Notes under the pieces: generated by a model
What the model was told of the DNA's origin: nothing
The model's input: the letters and a program-made list of their open reading frames with translations, nothing else
Database searches by the model: none
Program-made: the position numbers and the translations under genes
Shown: piece by piece, positions 1-14,300 of the stretch
Layout of the letters: each line of letters opens with the position of its first letter
Numbering within the stretch: position 1 is the first letter of the stretch
Origin: Corella eumyota
Taxonomy: Eukaryota; Chordata; Ascidiacea; Phlebobranchia; Corellidae
Direction: 5' to 3'
Assembly (NCBI GenBank): GCA_963082875.1
Contig: OY720102.1
Location: forward strand, 2,542,001 to 2,606,000
DNA length: 64,000 nt

Positions 1-36
1 TTAAGCTGTTAACAATATATTTTAACCTTTAAATAG

Positions 37-1954
37 TAATGGAGGCTGTTGGATCAGAATGGAGAACGTTTTACGGGATTGCTTTCCAAACTTACTTCAC
101 ATTTGGTTACCTGATAATGGGAGGAGTGGCTTACAACTGGAGAAATTGGCATGATATAATGGTTTAAGAAAATATATACTGCATTAAGCAAAGATGTAAA
201 ATGTTATATTACATTCTAAATTGAGGCTTTTTACATTTTTTAGTTGGTTTGTTCTTTATTTTTGTCTCCCTTTATTATTGTTGCAATAGTTGTCCCCGAA
301 TCTCCACGATGGCTTTTTACCAAAAATAAAGATAAACGAGGAAAGAAGGTAAAACCTATAATGTTAAAGATAAGTGACGTTCTTTAAATACTTCTATTAT
401 TTACCAAGGTCACTAACCTAATGGCAAGATTAAACAAAGTTGAAATTACAAAAGAAGATTGGGAAAAAGCCGAGGTAATACTTTATTTATTTTGCTAAAA
501 GCTAAGTAACCGTTACTTGTATAAATAGAGAACAGTCTTAACTACATTATTTATTTTAATAGATTAAAACTTTAAACTCAAATTCAACAACCAAGCGAAA
601 ATACTCCAGTATCGATTTGTTTAAATATCCGCAAACACGACTACTAACCGTTAAAGTAATGTTCAACTGGTAAATATTTACTCAACTATTAGTAATTATT
701 TAAAAGACATATTTGTTAAGTATATTGTTGATAGCAATGCACAAATTACTATTACAAAACCATAAGACAATTTGATTTCAAACATTTGTTTTACAGGTTT
801 GTTAACAGTTTTGTGTATTATGGAATCTCATTAAATGCAGGAGCTTTAGCTGGTGATATATTTGTCAACAATACTTTAAGTAAGAGTTCATATTTTATTC
901 CTGGTTGGAGGAAGATGTTGTTTTTTTGTTGTACACGTTTAGTTTGAGATTCGATTTTTTTTTGTAAAAATTTTGATGTCTTTTTGCATCATATTATGAT
1001 AACTAATATTTATTACTTGACATTTATCAGATGGTGTATTCGAAATCGCATCATATGTTGCTTGTATTCTACTTATGGACAGAGTAGGACGAAGAATATT
1101 ACTTTGTGTTATGCTTTTAATCGCTGGAATCGGGCTTATATTAAGCGTGATTGTACAAACCTATGCCGGTGAAAATCAAGGTAAGAATGCACCAAGTTAG
1201 GTTAGTCAACTATCCATTTACCCTACCAAAAAGAGTGTATGTTTTCATTTTGTTTTATATAGGACTTATCACGTTTGGCTTGGTGCTTGCGTTCACGGCA
1301 AAGTTTGGTATTTCTGGGTCGTTTGCTGTGATTTTTAACCTAACTGGAGAGTTGTATCCAACTGTTATAAGGTAATTTGACACAGAATAACATCATAACT
1401 TGAACTTAGCCAGTACAAACCCAAGTTTACAGCATTTATCACTGGGTTATACTTGCTTAAAAGTATAAGAGCTCTGAGTTACAAGTATTTGTTGTAGGCT
1501 ACCACTTGTATCTATTCACTAACATGAATTTATATATAGGAGTACTGGCATTGGAGCAGGGTCAACCATAGCAAGAGTTGGAGGAATAATTGCCCCGTTT
1601 TTCAACTCTATTCAGGACTATGTTATATGGCTGCCCAACACTATATTTGGAGTACTTGGTAAAAATCGTTTTAATAACTCTAAGGAAAAAGTAAAATGTT
1701 TATATATAAGCATGTAGAGATAACTTTAGATTAGAGAATATGAAAACTTCAGGACCGTAAAACACTTTAAACAATGTTTTAAAACAGCAATAGTTGCTGG
1801 GTTGTTATCTCTTAGCTTCCCAGAAACAAATGGAAACAGAATGATGGAAACGATAGAGGAGGCAGAAGAGTTTTACAAAACAAGAATCATTACCAAAGAA
1901 CACTCATCAATATCAGAGCAAGTTGTTAGTTTAACTAGTAATGACAACAATTAA
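37..1954 (+). CDS. SLC22-family organic ion transporter, 3' part (5' end outside window)
   Basis: Major-facilitator transporter of the organic cation/anion (SLC22) group in the plasma membrane; the substrate cannot be read from sequence. Exons seen: 37-161, 244-348, 409-474, 563-669, 797-879, 1031-1180, 1263-1371, 1540-1658 and 1788-1954, joined in consistent phase with GT/AG ends. Family marks are the VPESPRWL motif, the LMDRVGRR loop motif, the [13 protein letters not shown] segment and the closing SFPETNG signature. The protein ends SLTSNDNN at a stop at 1952-1954, with a polyadenylation-type AATAAA near 2005. The N-terminal exons (first membrane segments and large glycosylated loop) lie before the window. 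Family assignment is firm; orthology to a particular vertebrate SLC22 member is not claimed. Confidence 0.88.
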
Positions 1955-2407
1955 ATTGTCCAGAATCTTGTTGGAGGTGTTTTCAAACCCAAAATACAAC
2001 AACATAAATAAAATATTATTAAGATTTACTAATAATTAAAGTAATCGAAACTCATTTACATTATTCTAGAGAGGATTCTTATGATATTGGAAATACAAAC
2101 AAAGGGTATGATGAGGACCTTGAGACAGAATCTGCTTATCTTTAACAAAGATTTTATTCTATAATGCAACTATGTAATTAACACTGTTTGTAGTTGTACA
2201 AAGGTTAGATAAAATATACTAATATATGACTTATGAGATGATTTAATATGGTTAGGTTCTGACATAGAACCTTAGTCAAAAATTTCAGAATAGGACTTTA
2301 TATACTATAATAAAAAAATAAGTAAATCTAAAAAATTGTTATCTTTTATTACCTATAACTAGTGTAGGTAAATATAAGATTAAAATTACTCATACCAACC
2401 AAACATT

Positions 2408-5400
2408 TTAGTTGTTATAAATGGTGTCAGTAATCCACTGATAATACGACCAAACCCTTGTATAGATGCCAGGTTGTTGTGGTTTACCACAGTCTTTTCC
2501 CCAACTTACAATCCCACTTACAACCCAGGAATTGTCAGAGTTTTTACACATTAGTGGACCGCCTGAATCTCCAAAACAAGAATCTACTCGTCCACCTTCA
2601 AATCCTAAAAAAACAATTAAAGTTATCAAAATTATTAAAAAAGGGATTTTTTAATAATTAGATAAACGGGTTAAATGTAAATTGACTAATTTCGGATGCA
2701 CACAATTAAGTTAAACCAAAGAGTGTCGCAAAAGATACTGAATATTTAATTAGTTGTCCTTAAGTTTAAATCTCAATGCTTACTCTTTTCAGGTACGTAG
2801 ATCAAAATGAAAAGACCTTTAGACTAGGCAAGAACCTAAATTACCCTATAACTACAAAAAAGTTTAACAAATTAATAAAACAACATACCTGCACATATAT
2901 TGGAATCAACAATTGAGTTTTCAAGTCTTGGCCATGAATTACAAACACTAGTCTCAAGTATGGGTACTCTGGCATATCTTAGACCATTTCTCATGCTAAA
3001 TAAAAATAAGAACTAGTTGACGTAAACAATAAAATTAAAGTTAAAAACGATGATTACATTTAAAACACAAAAATATAAAATAAATACAGATAAAGAAACA
3101 CTTTAAAGTACTTACTTTCTTATCCTAATACCTCCAGTGCTACCCCATCCAGCTATAACACATTCCTCACCAACAGGGGGGTCACCTGAGGGTAAACAAA
3201 TAGGGGTAATGCCTCCAGTAAATCTAACTCTTTGTGCTAGTTTGAGCAAAGCAATGTCATGAATGGGAACAGTCCCAGCACCGAAACCAATTCCAGCATT
3301 AGGAGGTCTTCTTCTTCGATATCTAAAATATAACTTGACTTTAAACTTAAACTAGAAGTGTTTAATTTTAAACTTTAAAAAATAAAACCAAATATTACTG
3401 TATAAGATATTAAAATTCCAGTTATATTAATATACATAATGGAGGTTAATGGACTATGTCTAATTAATAGGACATATTAATTTAAACTGACTTGCAGCCT
3501 GTTGGGCAGGCAGCTAAATTTGTTTAAGTGAAACTATTTAAAAACTTACGTTGGGTACATAAACAACTCCATAATTTTCACAATCTGTTCATCAGTGAAA
3601 CTAATACTTCTATAATGCCTGCCAACTATTACTGCATATCTTGGTAAATCTGGTTTATAATCCGTCCAATCTTTGAATGTGCGATCATTGGAAAAGCAAT
3701 GACCTGCACTCAAAACCCATCTAATCATAAAAAAAACCTTTAATAAAATAGAAATACTTTATATATTACGTAACAAAGTATATTGACAGCCTGTTGGTAT
3801 TTTCCTAACAATTTAGAAATTCTTACATTTAAAATATTTCATACAGGCCACTACTCTAATACCACTTAAAAGTTAAATTTGAAATTTACCTGTTGTTAAT
3901 TAAAGCTCCTCCACACGAGGCGCCATCAATGGCAACGACCCATGGCCAGCTTCCCACCACAGCCTCACGACCCCCAATTATCCTGTCACGAGCTTCATTA
4001 CCCCAAGGGGGAATCCCCTGGACCCCACATGTTTTCTGAGTTGTTTTAGGAAGAAAATAAATAGAAAAAGAGAAACCTTTATGGGTGGAATTATTCTGTG
4101 AAGTTTGAAATCGAATTCGAACTTCTGGGCTGTTAAAATGAATTCGATGTGAGATCAGCTTTTCACATAGTTTTCGTGGTTGGTCTTCTGTACCAGTGAT
4201 TTCTAAAAACTCCTCGGTACAAACTGTTACAAAACAAATATTGATATAAAATTGGCAATTCCACTTAAACAAATTTTACTTTTTGAAAGCACAAATATAT
4301 CCTTTACCTGTAGAGTTTTTTATGTCCAGTTGTAATATAGATATCTCAATTAAATACCCAGAATTTGGTGCGAAAATGTTCCAAATACATGATAAGTTAC
4401 CCTTATAAGATAATGGAAAACCAGGGTTTGTAACAACAGCGCCATTATCAGTTATATTACCGCCACACCTATCAGTTACAACTTGTATTTTTGCTTGAAA
4501 GCCATTTCTATTTAAACTGAAGTCAGTATAGAAATTTAACTTTAGTGATTTTTCTGTTATAAATGTTGTTGGATCATTAAAATTTGAGCATAACTTTTGA
4601 AGCAAATTATCATTTGTAAATTGGTTTGTTACTGGATTAAAATTTCCTTCATAAATTGCTAAACCATCATTCACACATGATGTAGTTGGTTCAATACTTG
4701 AAGACAAAATCAAAATTTGAAGTTTACTACCTAAAAAAAATCATTAAAATTAAAAATAATTCCAACGAAAAATAAAATTTTTAAAAAGAACTTACCTCCT
4801 TCTGATGTATCTGCCAACCTAACATACCAAACACAATCTAACTCGCTTGTATATTTATACGGGTAGTTAGGTGATTGTATAATTAAAGGAATCTTGGGTT
4901 GAACTATTAAGTCTACACCATCGGCATTACAAACACTTCTATCTGTAATACTACTAGGTGTAACTGCATCTGAATCAGGTATATAACCATATACCTTAAA
5001 GCTAGCATCATAGTTGTAAGTTAAAAATGAAGAGGGCCTTTGGTTTAGGATCCTTGAATGAAATGGAATTTCATTTTTTATCATCATAAACAGTGGCAGG
5101 GTTTCCGATATATTATTTTTTACAGCATATAAGTAGAACTGTAGCCTCCAACCATTATCACATGGCAACTCTGAAACTTTATGAACTTGATTTATATTTC
5201 CTATTGGTGGATTTATAAACTTAAAACAGAAATAAACAACTTTGTCGAAATCCTCAGTGTAAGTTGAATATAACTGGAATACACTGACATCTTGTGGTGA
5301 TATTTTGTTGGGTGAATACTGGATAAGAGTGTCAGTAGAGGGCGGTATATCGATTCCTTCCCGAATGTAACTGTTTAAACAATCAGTATCAGTAACGATT

Positions 5401-8400
5401 TGAACATTAATACTTTTATAATATATACCTACTTTTGAAATACAATGTTGTTGGCCTGGGTGTTGAAAACTCTTACAGTTACCAGAGTTGGTTGCTTAGC
5501 AACATATTCAGGTTGACTATCACAGCAATATAGTTGGCTTGATTTTGGGCAATCCTGTATAAAAATACATTTTAATATTAGTTTTATTTTTACAGTGGTA
5601 AAGATATCACAAAAATAAACTAAGATAATATAACTTTTTTTAGAAATAAAAATTTGATTATTTAGATCAAATTTTATATACATATATAGTTAATATAATT
5701 TTCTCGGAAAAAAATGAACAAACCTGATCATTTGAAGTACAGTTAATAAGACCCCACTCAGGTGGTCCTACCATAATGTTATTTAGATCACAAGTTGCCC
5801 CATTACCCACATTTACCCACTCATTATAATCATCCAACACAGGAGAATATAAACCAGACTTCTCAACACCATAAAATGGTCTCATGTTGTATCTGAAAAA
5901 ATAAAACCAAAGAGTTAAAATACTTATAGGATCAAATGTAGAAAGCGTAACTAATTTAATCTAAGTATAGCGCTTATCCAGATAAGCTTAATTTAAGTTT
6001 AAACAAGCTTTGTTTCTACAAAACATATTCTTTTACTAGTATTAGGCTTATAAATGAACTACTATGTAAAAAACATAAAATCCCCATAAATTATATAACA
6101 TTACCTGCATATGTCTTTCTTCAAGCACAAATCCTTACCATTTGAAACGCACAAATTTCTAGAAGCAACCCAAGATAATTTATTTGATTCAAATAAAGTT
6201 GCATTCCGAGGTGGTTTAATCATCTCATATCTTAACAAAAATCCCCTGCTTCTTTTGTTGGGGACATAATTTGAAAATATCACAACAACTTTGCTGGAGA
6301 TTGTCATAAAACTTGGAGGAGGGAAATCCCCACAAAATGTCCCATAATTTACATAATCGCTCGTCCCTCTTGTCTTATGTGTTGTTAGAATTTCAAGTTT
6401 CTGGTTAGGACAAGTTTGGTTATGGTTAAATCTACCTCCACCATTGGTTGATCGAAATCGTTCATTTTTACTAATTAGTTTTTTAAATTCATGATCTTCT
6501 GTTTCGTGAAGTGAAATAGAAGTAATATTAAACCTAATCATGTAATTCTCAGGAGCTACAATCCTCCATCTACAAGAGCGTCCCTCTTTTACATTCACAG
6601 CATTCGGAAAACCATGTGATCTTATAACGCCGTTCAAGTCCTTAAGTTTTAACAACTGAGTACATGGTCTGTTAAAAACTTGCTCAGCATATGTGATATT
6701 GTTCACAAAAATTTCAAATTTTTTTTCGTAATTACAACATGAAGTGTGTTTAAACACACCAGAATTATCAAAGGCTCCTGTACTTACCCATATGGGTTTA
6801 GGGGTATAAAACTGAGGCCTGTTTGAGGTATAAAGATGAAAATTAAACCTAAAAGGTGACTGGCAAGGTGTTAAACTAATCTGATGTATCAGTGTTTTTA
6901 GTTTAAAAATTGTATCATCTTTAACACAGAAATATACAGGTACTTCAAATTCGGTTTCAACAAAATGTGACATTAATTCAAACGAAGCAACGTCGGATAT
7001 TACTAATGAAAATGAGTTCCAGGATAGTTGATCGATTTTAATTTCATCGGCAGTGTTGTCTTTTTCAAGAGAGAATTTGTACAAATGACGATGACTGACT
7101 TCAGTAAACTTAACATACACAGTAGTAGGTTTACTCTCTGGCAAAATGCTCTCAATAGAACTAACATTCCCCTGACAACAGATTGCCTTATCTCTTATTA
7201 GACTACTATTTGAATTAGCAGGGCCATTGTTGATAGCATATCTTTGGCATTGTCTTTTAGTATCAGGACCCACATAAATCCAATCTTCATATAAGTCAGA
7301 TATTGGTACCCAATTTTCATTACTAAAAGGAAGCTGATGATATTTAAATCTTTGAAGTAAGTTATCTGTGCATAAGTCATTATATGAACAGAGTTGTAAG
7401 CCTTGTACTTCACAATCTCTTGCAGAGTCCAGCCAAGCGTTTGAAAGATTGTTTGCAATATTAATGGTCACAAATTGTGCTGTAAAAACAAAATATATAA
7501 ATTTAAGTATTAAAAAAAACATTGCTTTAAAAGTTGTACATATCAATATGAAAATTTAAAATATTGGAATATAAAAATATTTAACAATTTAGAACCTTTG
7601 GATCTTTTCATAAAAGGTCAAATTAAAACTTACGTGGTAATGCTCTTTTCTCACAGATTGGGTAAAAGAGTTCAGAATCAATTCTTTGTTGTTGTTTACA
7701 AGGTATGTTACGAAAACCTTAAAAAATATGGAAATTATTAGTAAATAATAATAATACCAATATATGATTTATCTAATTGTATTTCTCGTTAGAAGCAGTT
7801 TACCAATTGTCAAAATGTTATTGTCAAAAAATCTGGATCACGTATATTGTCCGGTTCTAGACAAAACATAATTACACTACAGCTTTCCTAAATTCTCTCA
7901 CCTGGATTATGGTGCGAGAAAATTATCACCTGCAGATTACGAATTCTCTCCTATAGTAAACGGCCTGTTGTTTTGTCTAGAGCCGAACAACATACATGAC
8001 CCAAAAATCTTAACCAATAGTGTAGTACCTCCTTTTACTACAATTTTTGTTAATAAAAATTTTGGTACTTACATCTTATTGAATCTAGAATTAAACATTT
8101 TTCAATTGGATTGTCAGTGGGATTTTTCTGGCACCAAGGGTACTGACCTCTCCCCCCACCAATCCCATAATCTGAACCTCTACTCCATTCCCATTTACCA
8201 TTCTAAAAAATAAAAAAATATATTTTTAGACAAAAATTTCTCAAGTTTTAGGATTTTAATAAAAAAAAATTAATTCTAAAATGTATGGTTAGTAACATAT
8301 TGGTTAAAATTTTAGACATAAAAATCATCTTATATTTTAATTAAAACACTGGTCTTTTAAACAAACTGAACTAACAGGTGTTTAATTTAATAAACATTGC

Positions 8401-9515
8401 AAAAAATTAACTTTCTAATACTTACCCTTAACCCCCCACCTAAAAATTTCGGCAGGCAAGAGAATTTATTTACGAAATCCAACTCATCAAAAGATTGAAT
8501 TTTTGCCAAACTGGATTGTGTTTCATGACATAGTTGTCTGGCATCTCTCTTTGAGGTAAAACCTTTCGGGATAAACTGGTAACAGAAATTATTGAAATAT
8601 CTGAAACCTGGTTCACAACGTTCATCGTCAATCAATCTCTCATCTAAACAAAAATTTAAAAAATATTAGTTTGATTTTAAATAAAAAACTAACAGTTTTC
8701 ATTTACAGGAATATAAATTGTATTAATAATATACTCAATAAACAACTATCAATAAATCCTTTTTAAAAATAATATTTTTACATTAAAAAAGTTATAAAAT
8801 CCTAGTTAACTATAATCCAAATTTAAATGTAACCTTGACAGTTGCTTCCAAAGCAGAATTCCCATTTTGTCTCAGATACAAAACACCATGGCATCTCTCT
8901 AAAGTCTGGGTTCCGGCATTTTGAACCCAATTCACTTCAAATTATTTGGTAAAAAAATAAAATTAATATTAATCGAACAATTTTAAATAGATCATGTGAA
9001 TCTGTGTAAATTTATGTACAAATTTAAACAATATGTGTGTGTAAATCAGTGTCTAAGAAAAAAGTTAGATATTATAAACAAAACAAATGTTAAAACATTA
9101 AGCACAAAAAAAACAAACACTTACTCTGGCCTGAAGAAGGCGGAAAATCTAGGAAAAAATTGGGAATCACTGTTTTTCCATTCCCTGCAGCGTTTCCCTG
9201 TAACTGTTGTATCTAAATCTCCAAAATAAGGTTGGTTGCATGAGTTTACGCAGCGCTTTGTTTCATCAAAACCTTGCAAAACAAAAAATAAATCTGGATT
9301 AAAAATTTTAAAAAAAATAGTAAAGCTATACTTTTACTTAAAGGCATGATAAGTCCTTAGCTATATATTCAATATTTAAACCAATAACATATATCAAAAC
9401 AATTCACATTCTATAGATCACTTCACAGTATATTAATATTACACTTACCATATACAGCAATTACAAAACTAGCTAAAAAAACAGAGCAACTGAAAATTGA
9501 AGACAAAAGCTTCAT
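2408..9515 (-). CDS. Secreted modular serine protease (kringle, C-type lectin, CUB, trypsin)
   Basis: Sixteen exons: 9515-9449, 9272-9125, 8934-8834, 8643-8426, 8202-8073, 7717-7634, 7479-6105, 5892-5724, 5554-5433, 5370-4796, 4730-4308, 4223-3890, 3720-3550, 3322-3116, 2995-2889, 2604-2408; about 1475 aa. Order: signal peptide (1-22); kringle (30-104, with RNPDF and PWC); C-type lectin (113-246); then twice a cysteine-rich LCS/NEWV domain, a roughly 170-residue unnamed segment and a CUB; a third CUB; trypsin domain from about 1219. The trypsin part has the R-IIGG activation site, SAGHC (His), HDIALLKL (Asp) and [10 protein letters not shown] (Ser); Asp six residues before the catalytic Ser predicts cleavage after Lys/Arg. 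A Cys just before the activation site probably tethers the light chain. Inferred role: complement-like or matrix recognition protease. I do not recognise a named orthologue. Confidence 0.85.
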
Positions 9516-11393
9516 TTTACTGTTAAAACTTTCACATAAGCTGAACACTATAAGAATAAAAACATATGAAAACTTGTTGTTGAAATAATCCATCTGAAAA
9601 TCAAAGTTGCCCTTGGCTATTGGGTATTTCCTATGATTTGTCATGTTTCGAAGTATAGGGAATATTAAAACACCTATTAATAGTAATATCGAAAGTAATA
9701 AGAAAGTTATTTAATCGACAGAAAATTTAAACTTGTATAAAAATAAACTAGTAAATATTTGAGCATAACTATAACCATTGGTAGATTTAAAAAATGTTTT
9801 TAAATAAAAGTTAGTTCTGAAATCTAACAACTGAAAAATTACTACTTTTGAACAACAAAGTTAAAAGGAAAACTCAAAGTCAGAGAACTGCTAATCAAAA
9901 TCTAGACCTGAACTTTCAATAAAAATAAAAAAACTTTATCACTTTAAGCAAAATAATCTAAAAAGTCAAGAATAAAGAAAAAAGAAAAATAAATCAGTGT
10001 AATTTATTAACAAACAGGCGATTTCAAGCAACAATGGGCAGTCTTTTACAATGCTAAAAATACAGAATAATAAAAACATAAAAACACTATAATACGGCAA
10101 TTGTGTCAATGGCTAAAAAAGGTAAAAAGCGAAAGAAATGAAACAATTAAAAAATATTAACATTCTGCAAATTATAAGAACACAAAAATTTACAATTTAA
10201 CCTTGGTTTGAATCCATTTAATTACTTACTGGTCTGAGCATTTTTAATCTAATTTCATTCAAAATATCAATTGTGAAAAAATAAAAAAATTAGTATGGAA
10301 CTGTTTAAAGTTAATTTTACACAAAAACAAGTGTTAGTTATTTCGAAGTATGTGTATCGTTAAACATAATGCTTTTTAGTGATAGAGTAAAGTTAACACA
10401 AGTACCTTAGTTTATATAGTACCCTAATACATAAAACCAAGCCAAAAAAACAAAATCAATTGAAGATCACTTAAATAAGGGCAAGACATTCAAGTTCGAA
10501 CATTATTAAAATGTGATTTTTATGATAAATTATTAAGTAAAAATCATATTAGAATGCACATAGGCATGCAAAAGGCAATTCTAATAATACAGATAAAATA
10601 TTATTAAGCAGGTTGATACAGAAAATAGAAACTTATAATGCTTTTTAAAAGCACCAATAAAAATAAGACAACAAAATGATATTTTAAAGCAAAAAATAAA
10701 AAAAATCCAATTTTTTAATCAAGTCTGTTGTATACGTAAATCAAAAATTGCAACTTCTTATAATCATTGCAACAAAGTAAAAAAGGTTAAAAAATGAATG
10801 TATCGAAATTATAAATGTAAAAACAAAAAGCACCGTTACTACAATTCTACGAAATATATGACCAAAAATCCTATAAAAAATAAAAACTAATTATAAACAG
10901 TAACAATATATACAACATCATAATCATGTAGTAAAATTTGTAGGAATAATTCTTAGTAAAAAGTTATGTTGTTTATTAAATATTATTAGTTTTTTAGCAC
11001 CTGATTTTTATAAGTACCAGTTTTTAAAATTTTCAATATCATGTACCTTTTTAATTTTAATTGTAAAATTAGCAAGAATAAAATGTATGTCTTATTTTAT
11101 AAAAAAAGATTTACAATAATAGAACTTTAAACAATTTTCAACCAAACAACCATTATTAAATTTAATTTAAACTGCTAAAATTTTAATTAAAAGCTATTAC
11201 ATTAATATAGCCATTCACAATATAACCACATATATACTACCAAATTTTAAACCCAATTAGGATGTGTTATAAAAAATACCTTTATGATAAAACACTTTAA
11301 AAACTTCACTTAAAACCCAAAAGTCCTGATAAGCAAGGATTAACTTTACAGTACTCTAAAAACTTGAATAAAAACATGACCTGTATTGATATG
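9516..11393. other. Intergenic, no gene seen
   Basis: AT-rich spacer between the protease start and the end of the SLC6 gene. It would hold the protease promoter and the SLC6 3' untranslated region. I see no convincing exon, RNA gene or repeat family in it. Confidence 0.5.
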
Positions 11394-14300
11394 TTAAACA
11401 CTTGTGACAATGTCTTCATCAATCAAGACCTCAATCCCTTGCTGGCCCTGGTGAGTATAATCACTCATGAACAAATCTCCGTTTCCGTTGGAGTGGTCAC
11501 GACCGTTTCCACTTAAACGGGAAAAGTGGGGTGTGAAAGCATTGGAAAATTTCTGGAAAAAGGAAAAAGAAATTTAAAAAAAAAGTTTTTTTATTACTTT
11601 TCGTTGGTTTAAAATTTTACAAAATAAATAACAAAACTTATAAAAATTAGTTGATTTCATGGAGATAGTAAAAATAAATAAACACTCTTGATATTTTAAA
11701 GAGTGTAAGGTACAAATTAATTTTGTTTATCTTTAGGTAAACCGTGCTGTTTAATGGTGAGAAACAAATATTAAAAATGTTTTTTTGACCACAGTGCAAA
11801 GGTCGTAAAATTGCTTTGAAAATTTCTGGTAAATAACACATTCAGCAAAATATAACACATAAGTAATAATAGGAAAAGCCTTTCAAAAATTTAAATAACA
11901 CTACTTTATTACACCTAAAAATACCAGGAACTTTCTCCAATATGTAATACATTTACAGTTACAATTTATGACTTGTTAAAATATATCAAACAATGGTTGA
12001 CACTCACCTCTTTGCTTGACCCGTGTGATTGAATAACCCTCGCAATAACCACCAGTATAAGAACCAATAATAAAAACCCCACCATTGCACCCCCTGCTAT
12101 ATCAACCCACACCCCTCTTAGTTCAGGGGTAAGTACGGGTGATAAAACAGCGGGGCCTTTAAGAATGATACCCACTATAGTGTATATAAGACAACCCTTT
12201 AAAAAAATAATTAAAGTTAAATTAGTAATACAAAAATTTAAAAAGGGTTGAAAAAACATTTTAAAAATATGAAAAAATAAATTATACATTTGACAAAATC
12301 TAACAATGAAAACTTCTAAAATAAATTTAAAAAATATTTGCTATTAAGGCATTAAATGTTTCACTCACCAGTAAAATAAATGGGCAGACTCCCCCCCACA
12401 TTACAGACCAAAAGTGACTTTTTAAACCTGGATTTCCCGTCATTGCATTTGTGTTTGTACCAAGTAACTTAAAACCTGCGAAAAAATTACAAGTTAATAA
12501 ATGGATTAAAAAAAATAAATTATAGAATTAAAAGTAGTCAAATTTTTAGTCGATACCTTTGACGAGAGTATAAATTGTGTTTTAAAGCACTATAAAAGAG
12601 CTTAAATATATAATATAAATAAATAGTAAGACTTTAAATTTAATATTCCTTAGTATTTCCGTAATAAATTGGTCTATTACATATGAATAGAATATTAATA
12701 AAACCTCACAGTAGGATTTTATTTTTTGTTTAAATTAAACTTACCGAATGAATATGAAAGGAAGAGAAGTTCTGCAAGAGTGACCACGATAAAAGAAAAA
12801 GGCAGCGCAAAAGTGTCAAAAAAATCTATGATCTGCAGACCACTTCCCTACAAAAATAACCAGAATTTAAACATTTTTAGCATTTTTTATAGTTTATTTA
12901 AATAATGTCTTACCAAGCATTAATGTACTTTATAATTTAGATTTTAAGTTTTGGGTTATATAATTACTTTAGTCCACCAAATGTATCAATAATGACAAAA
13001 TCAATATTATAATACATTTACATAAATATTTAATGGAGTTGAAACAATATACACTGAATATTTAATGTCTAATATCAACATTTTCAGTTATTAGGAAATT
13101 GAATACTTATTTAAAAATAAGCTGATAATAGGATATCAGAAACTAAATGCAATTACCTTAAAAATACTATATATACCACTGTTTATTTAAATAACATTAT
13201 AATAAGGGTATTTACCTTTATTAAAACAATTATAAATTAAAAAAAATTAATACAACAACACATAACTTAAGAAACAATTGCCAAAAAAACATCTTTTTTA
13301 AAATTTTAGAAATATTTGCATTGTTCTTAACCAAAAAATCTTATATAATATATACAGTTTAGAAAATACAACATGTCATTCTGATAACAATATGTGTAGT
13401 TTTAACTTACTTGTAATATACAAGGTACTCCATAATATGCAGCCATTGAAGCAATCATAAGAACAACAATGGTGACATTTCTTAGTATTAAACCTCGGAA
13501 TGCAAGTATGGAGTCAGATATACAAGACATTATGCATTCAAGTGTTGGAAACTGAAAAGTATATTTTGGGATTAAAAAATTTATAAAATTTTCAACCAAC
13601 ATCGTAATAGTAAAATAACAAAAAAGTTAAATCTGTAAGTATAAAGAAAAATATTTTAAAATGCCCTTTTTAATATATTATATTTCTTAGTCTTGTTTAT
13701 TTTAAATACATGTTATATATATATTAAATTGATCATGTTTAAATATATTTAAAAATTAACATATAAATGACCTAAGGGTAAATAAATTAGGTAATAATTG
13801 ATGTGTATTAGTGAAACACATCAAATAAATAAAGAGTAAACAACCTCTACCCATTAGACATAGTTTAAAATAATCTTTCAATTAAACATCATTAAAATAT
13901 AATAATTACAAAATCTATAAAAATGGTTTTTAATTATTTATGTAATGTATTGTTGTAGTTTTTTAACACACTTTTTATTATCATTAACAGCTTTTATGAA
14001 TTAAGTTTTATTTTAAGAAGATTTTGGATTTTATTTTAAAAAAATAATCTTAGGCTATAGTGAAATACCTAGAGGTTAATAAAGTGATTATATACCTAAC
14101 AAACTAGTCATACATTTGCGTCATATTAATAATAAAAATTTCTGTTTCTAAAATTGAATTTGGGTGGTTTCCTTTAATAAATATCAAACAAATAACTGTA
14201 CTAAATTTTCCCAGAATGTTTGCTTAATAAAAGTCTTATCTGTATCAATGTTTACAGTTTAATTAAATTCATTTACTTTGATTGATTATTCAGTTGATCA

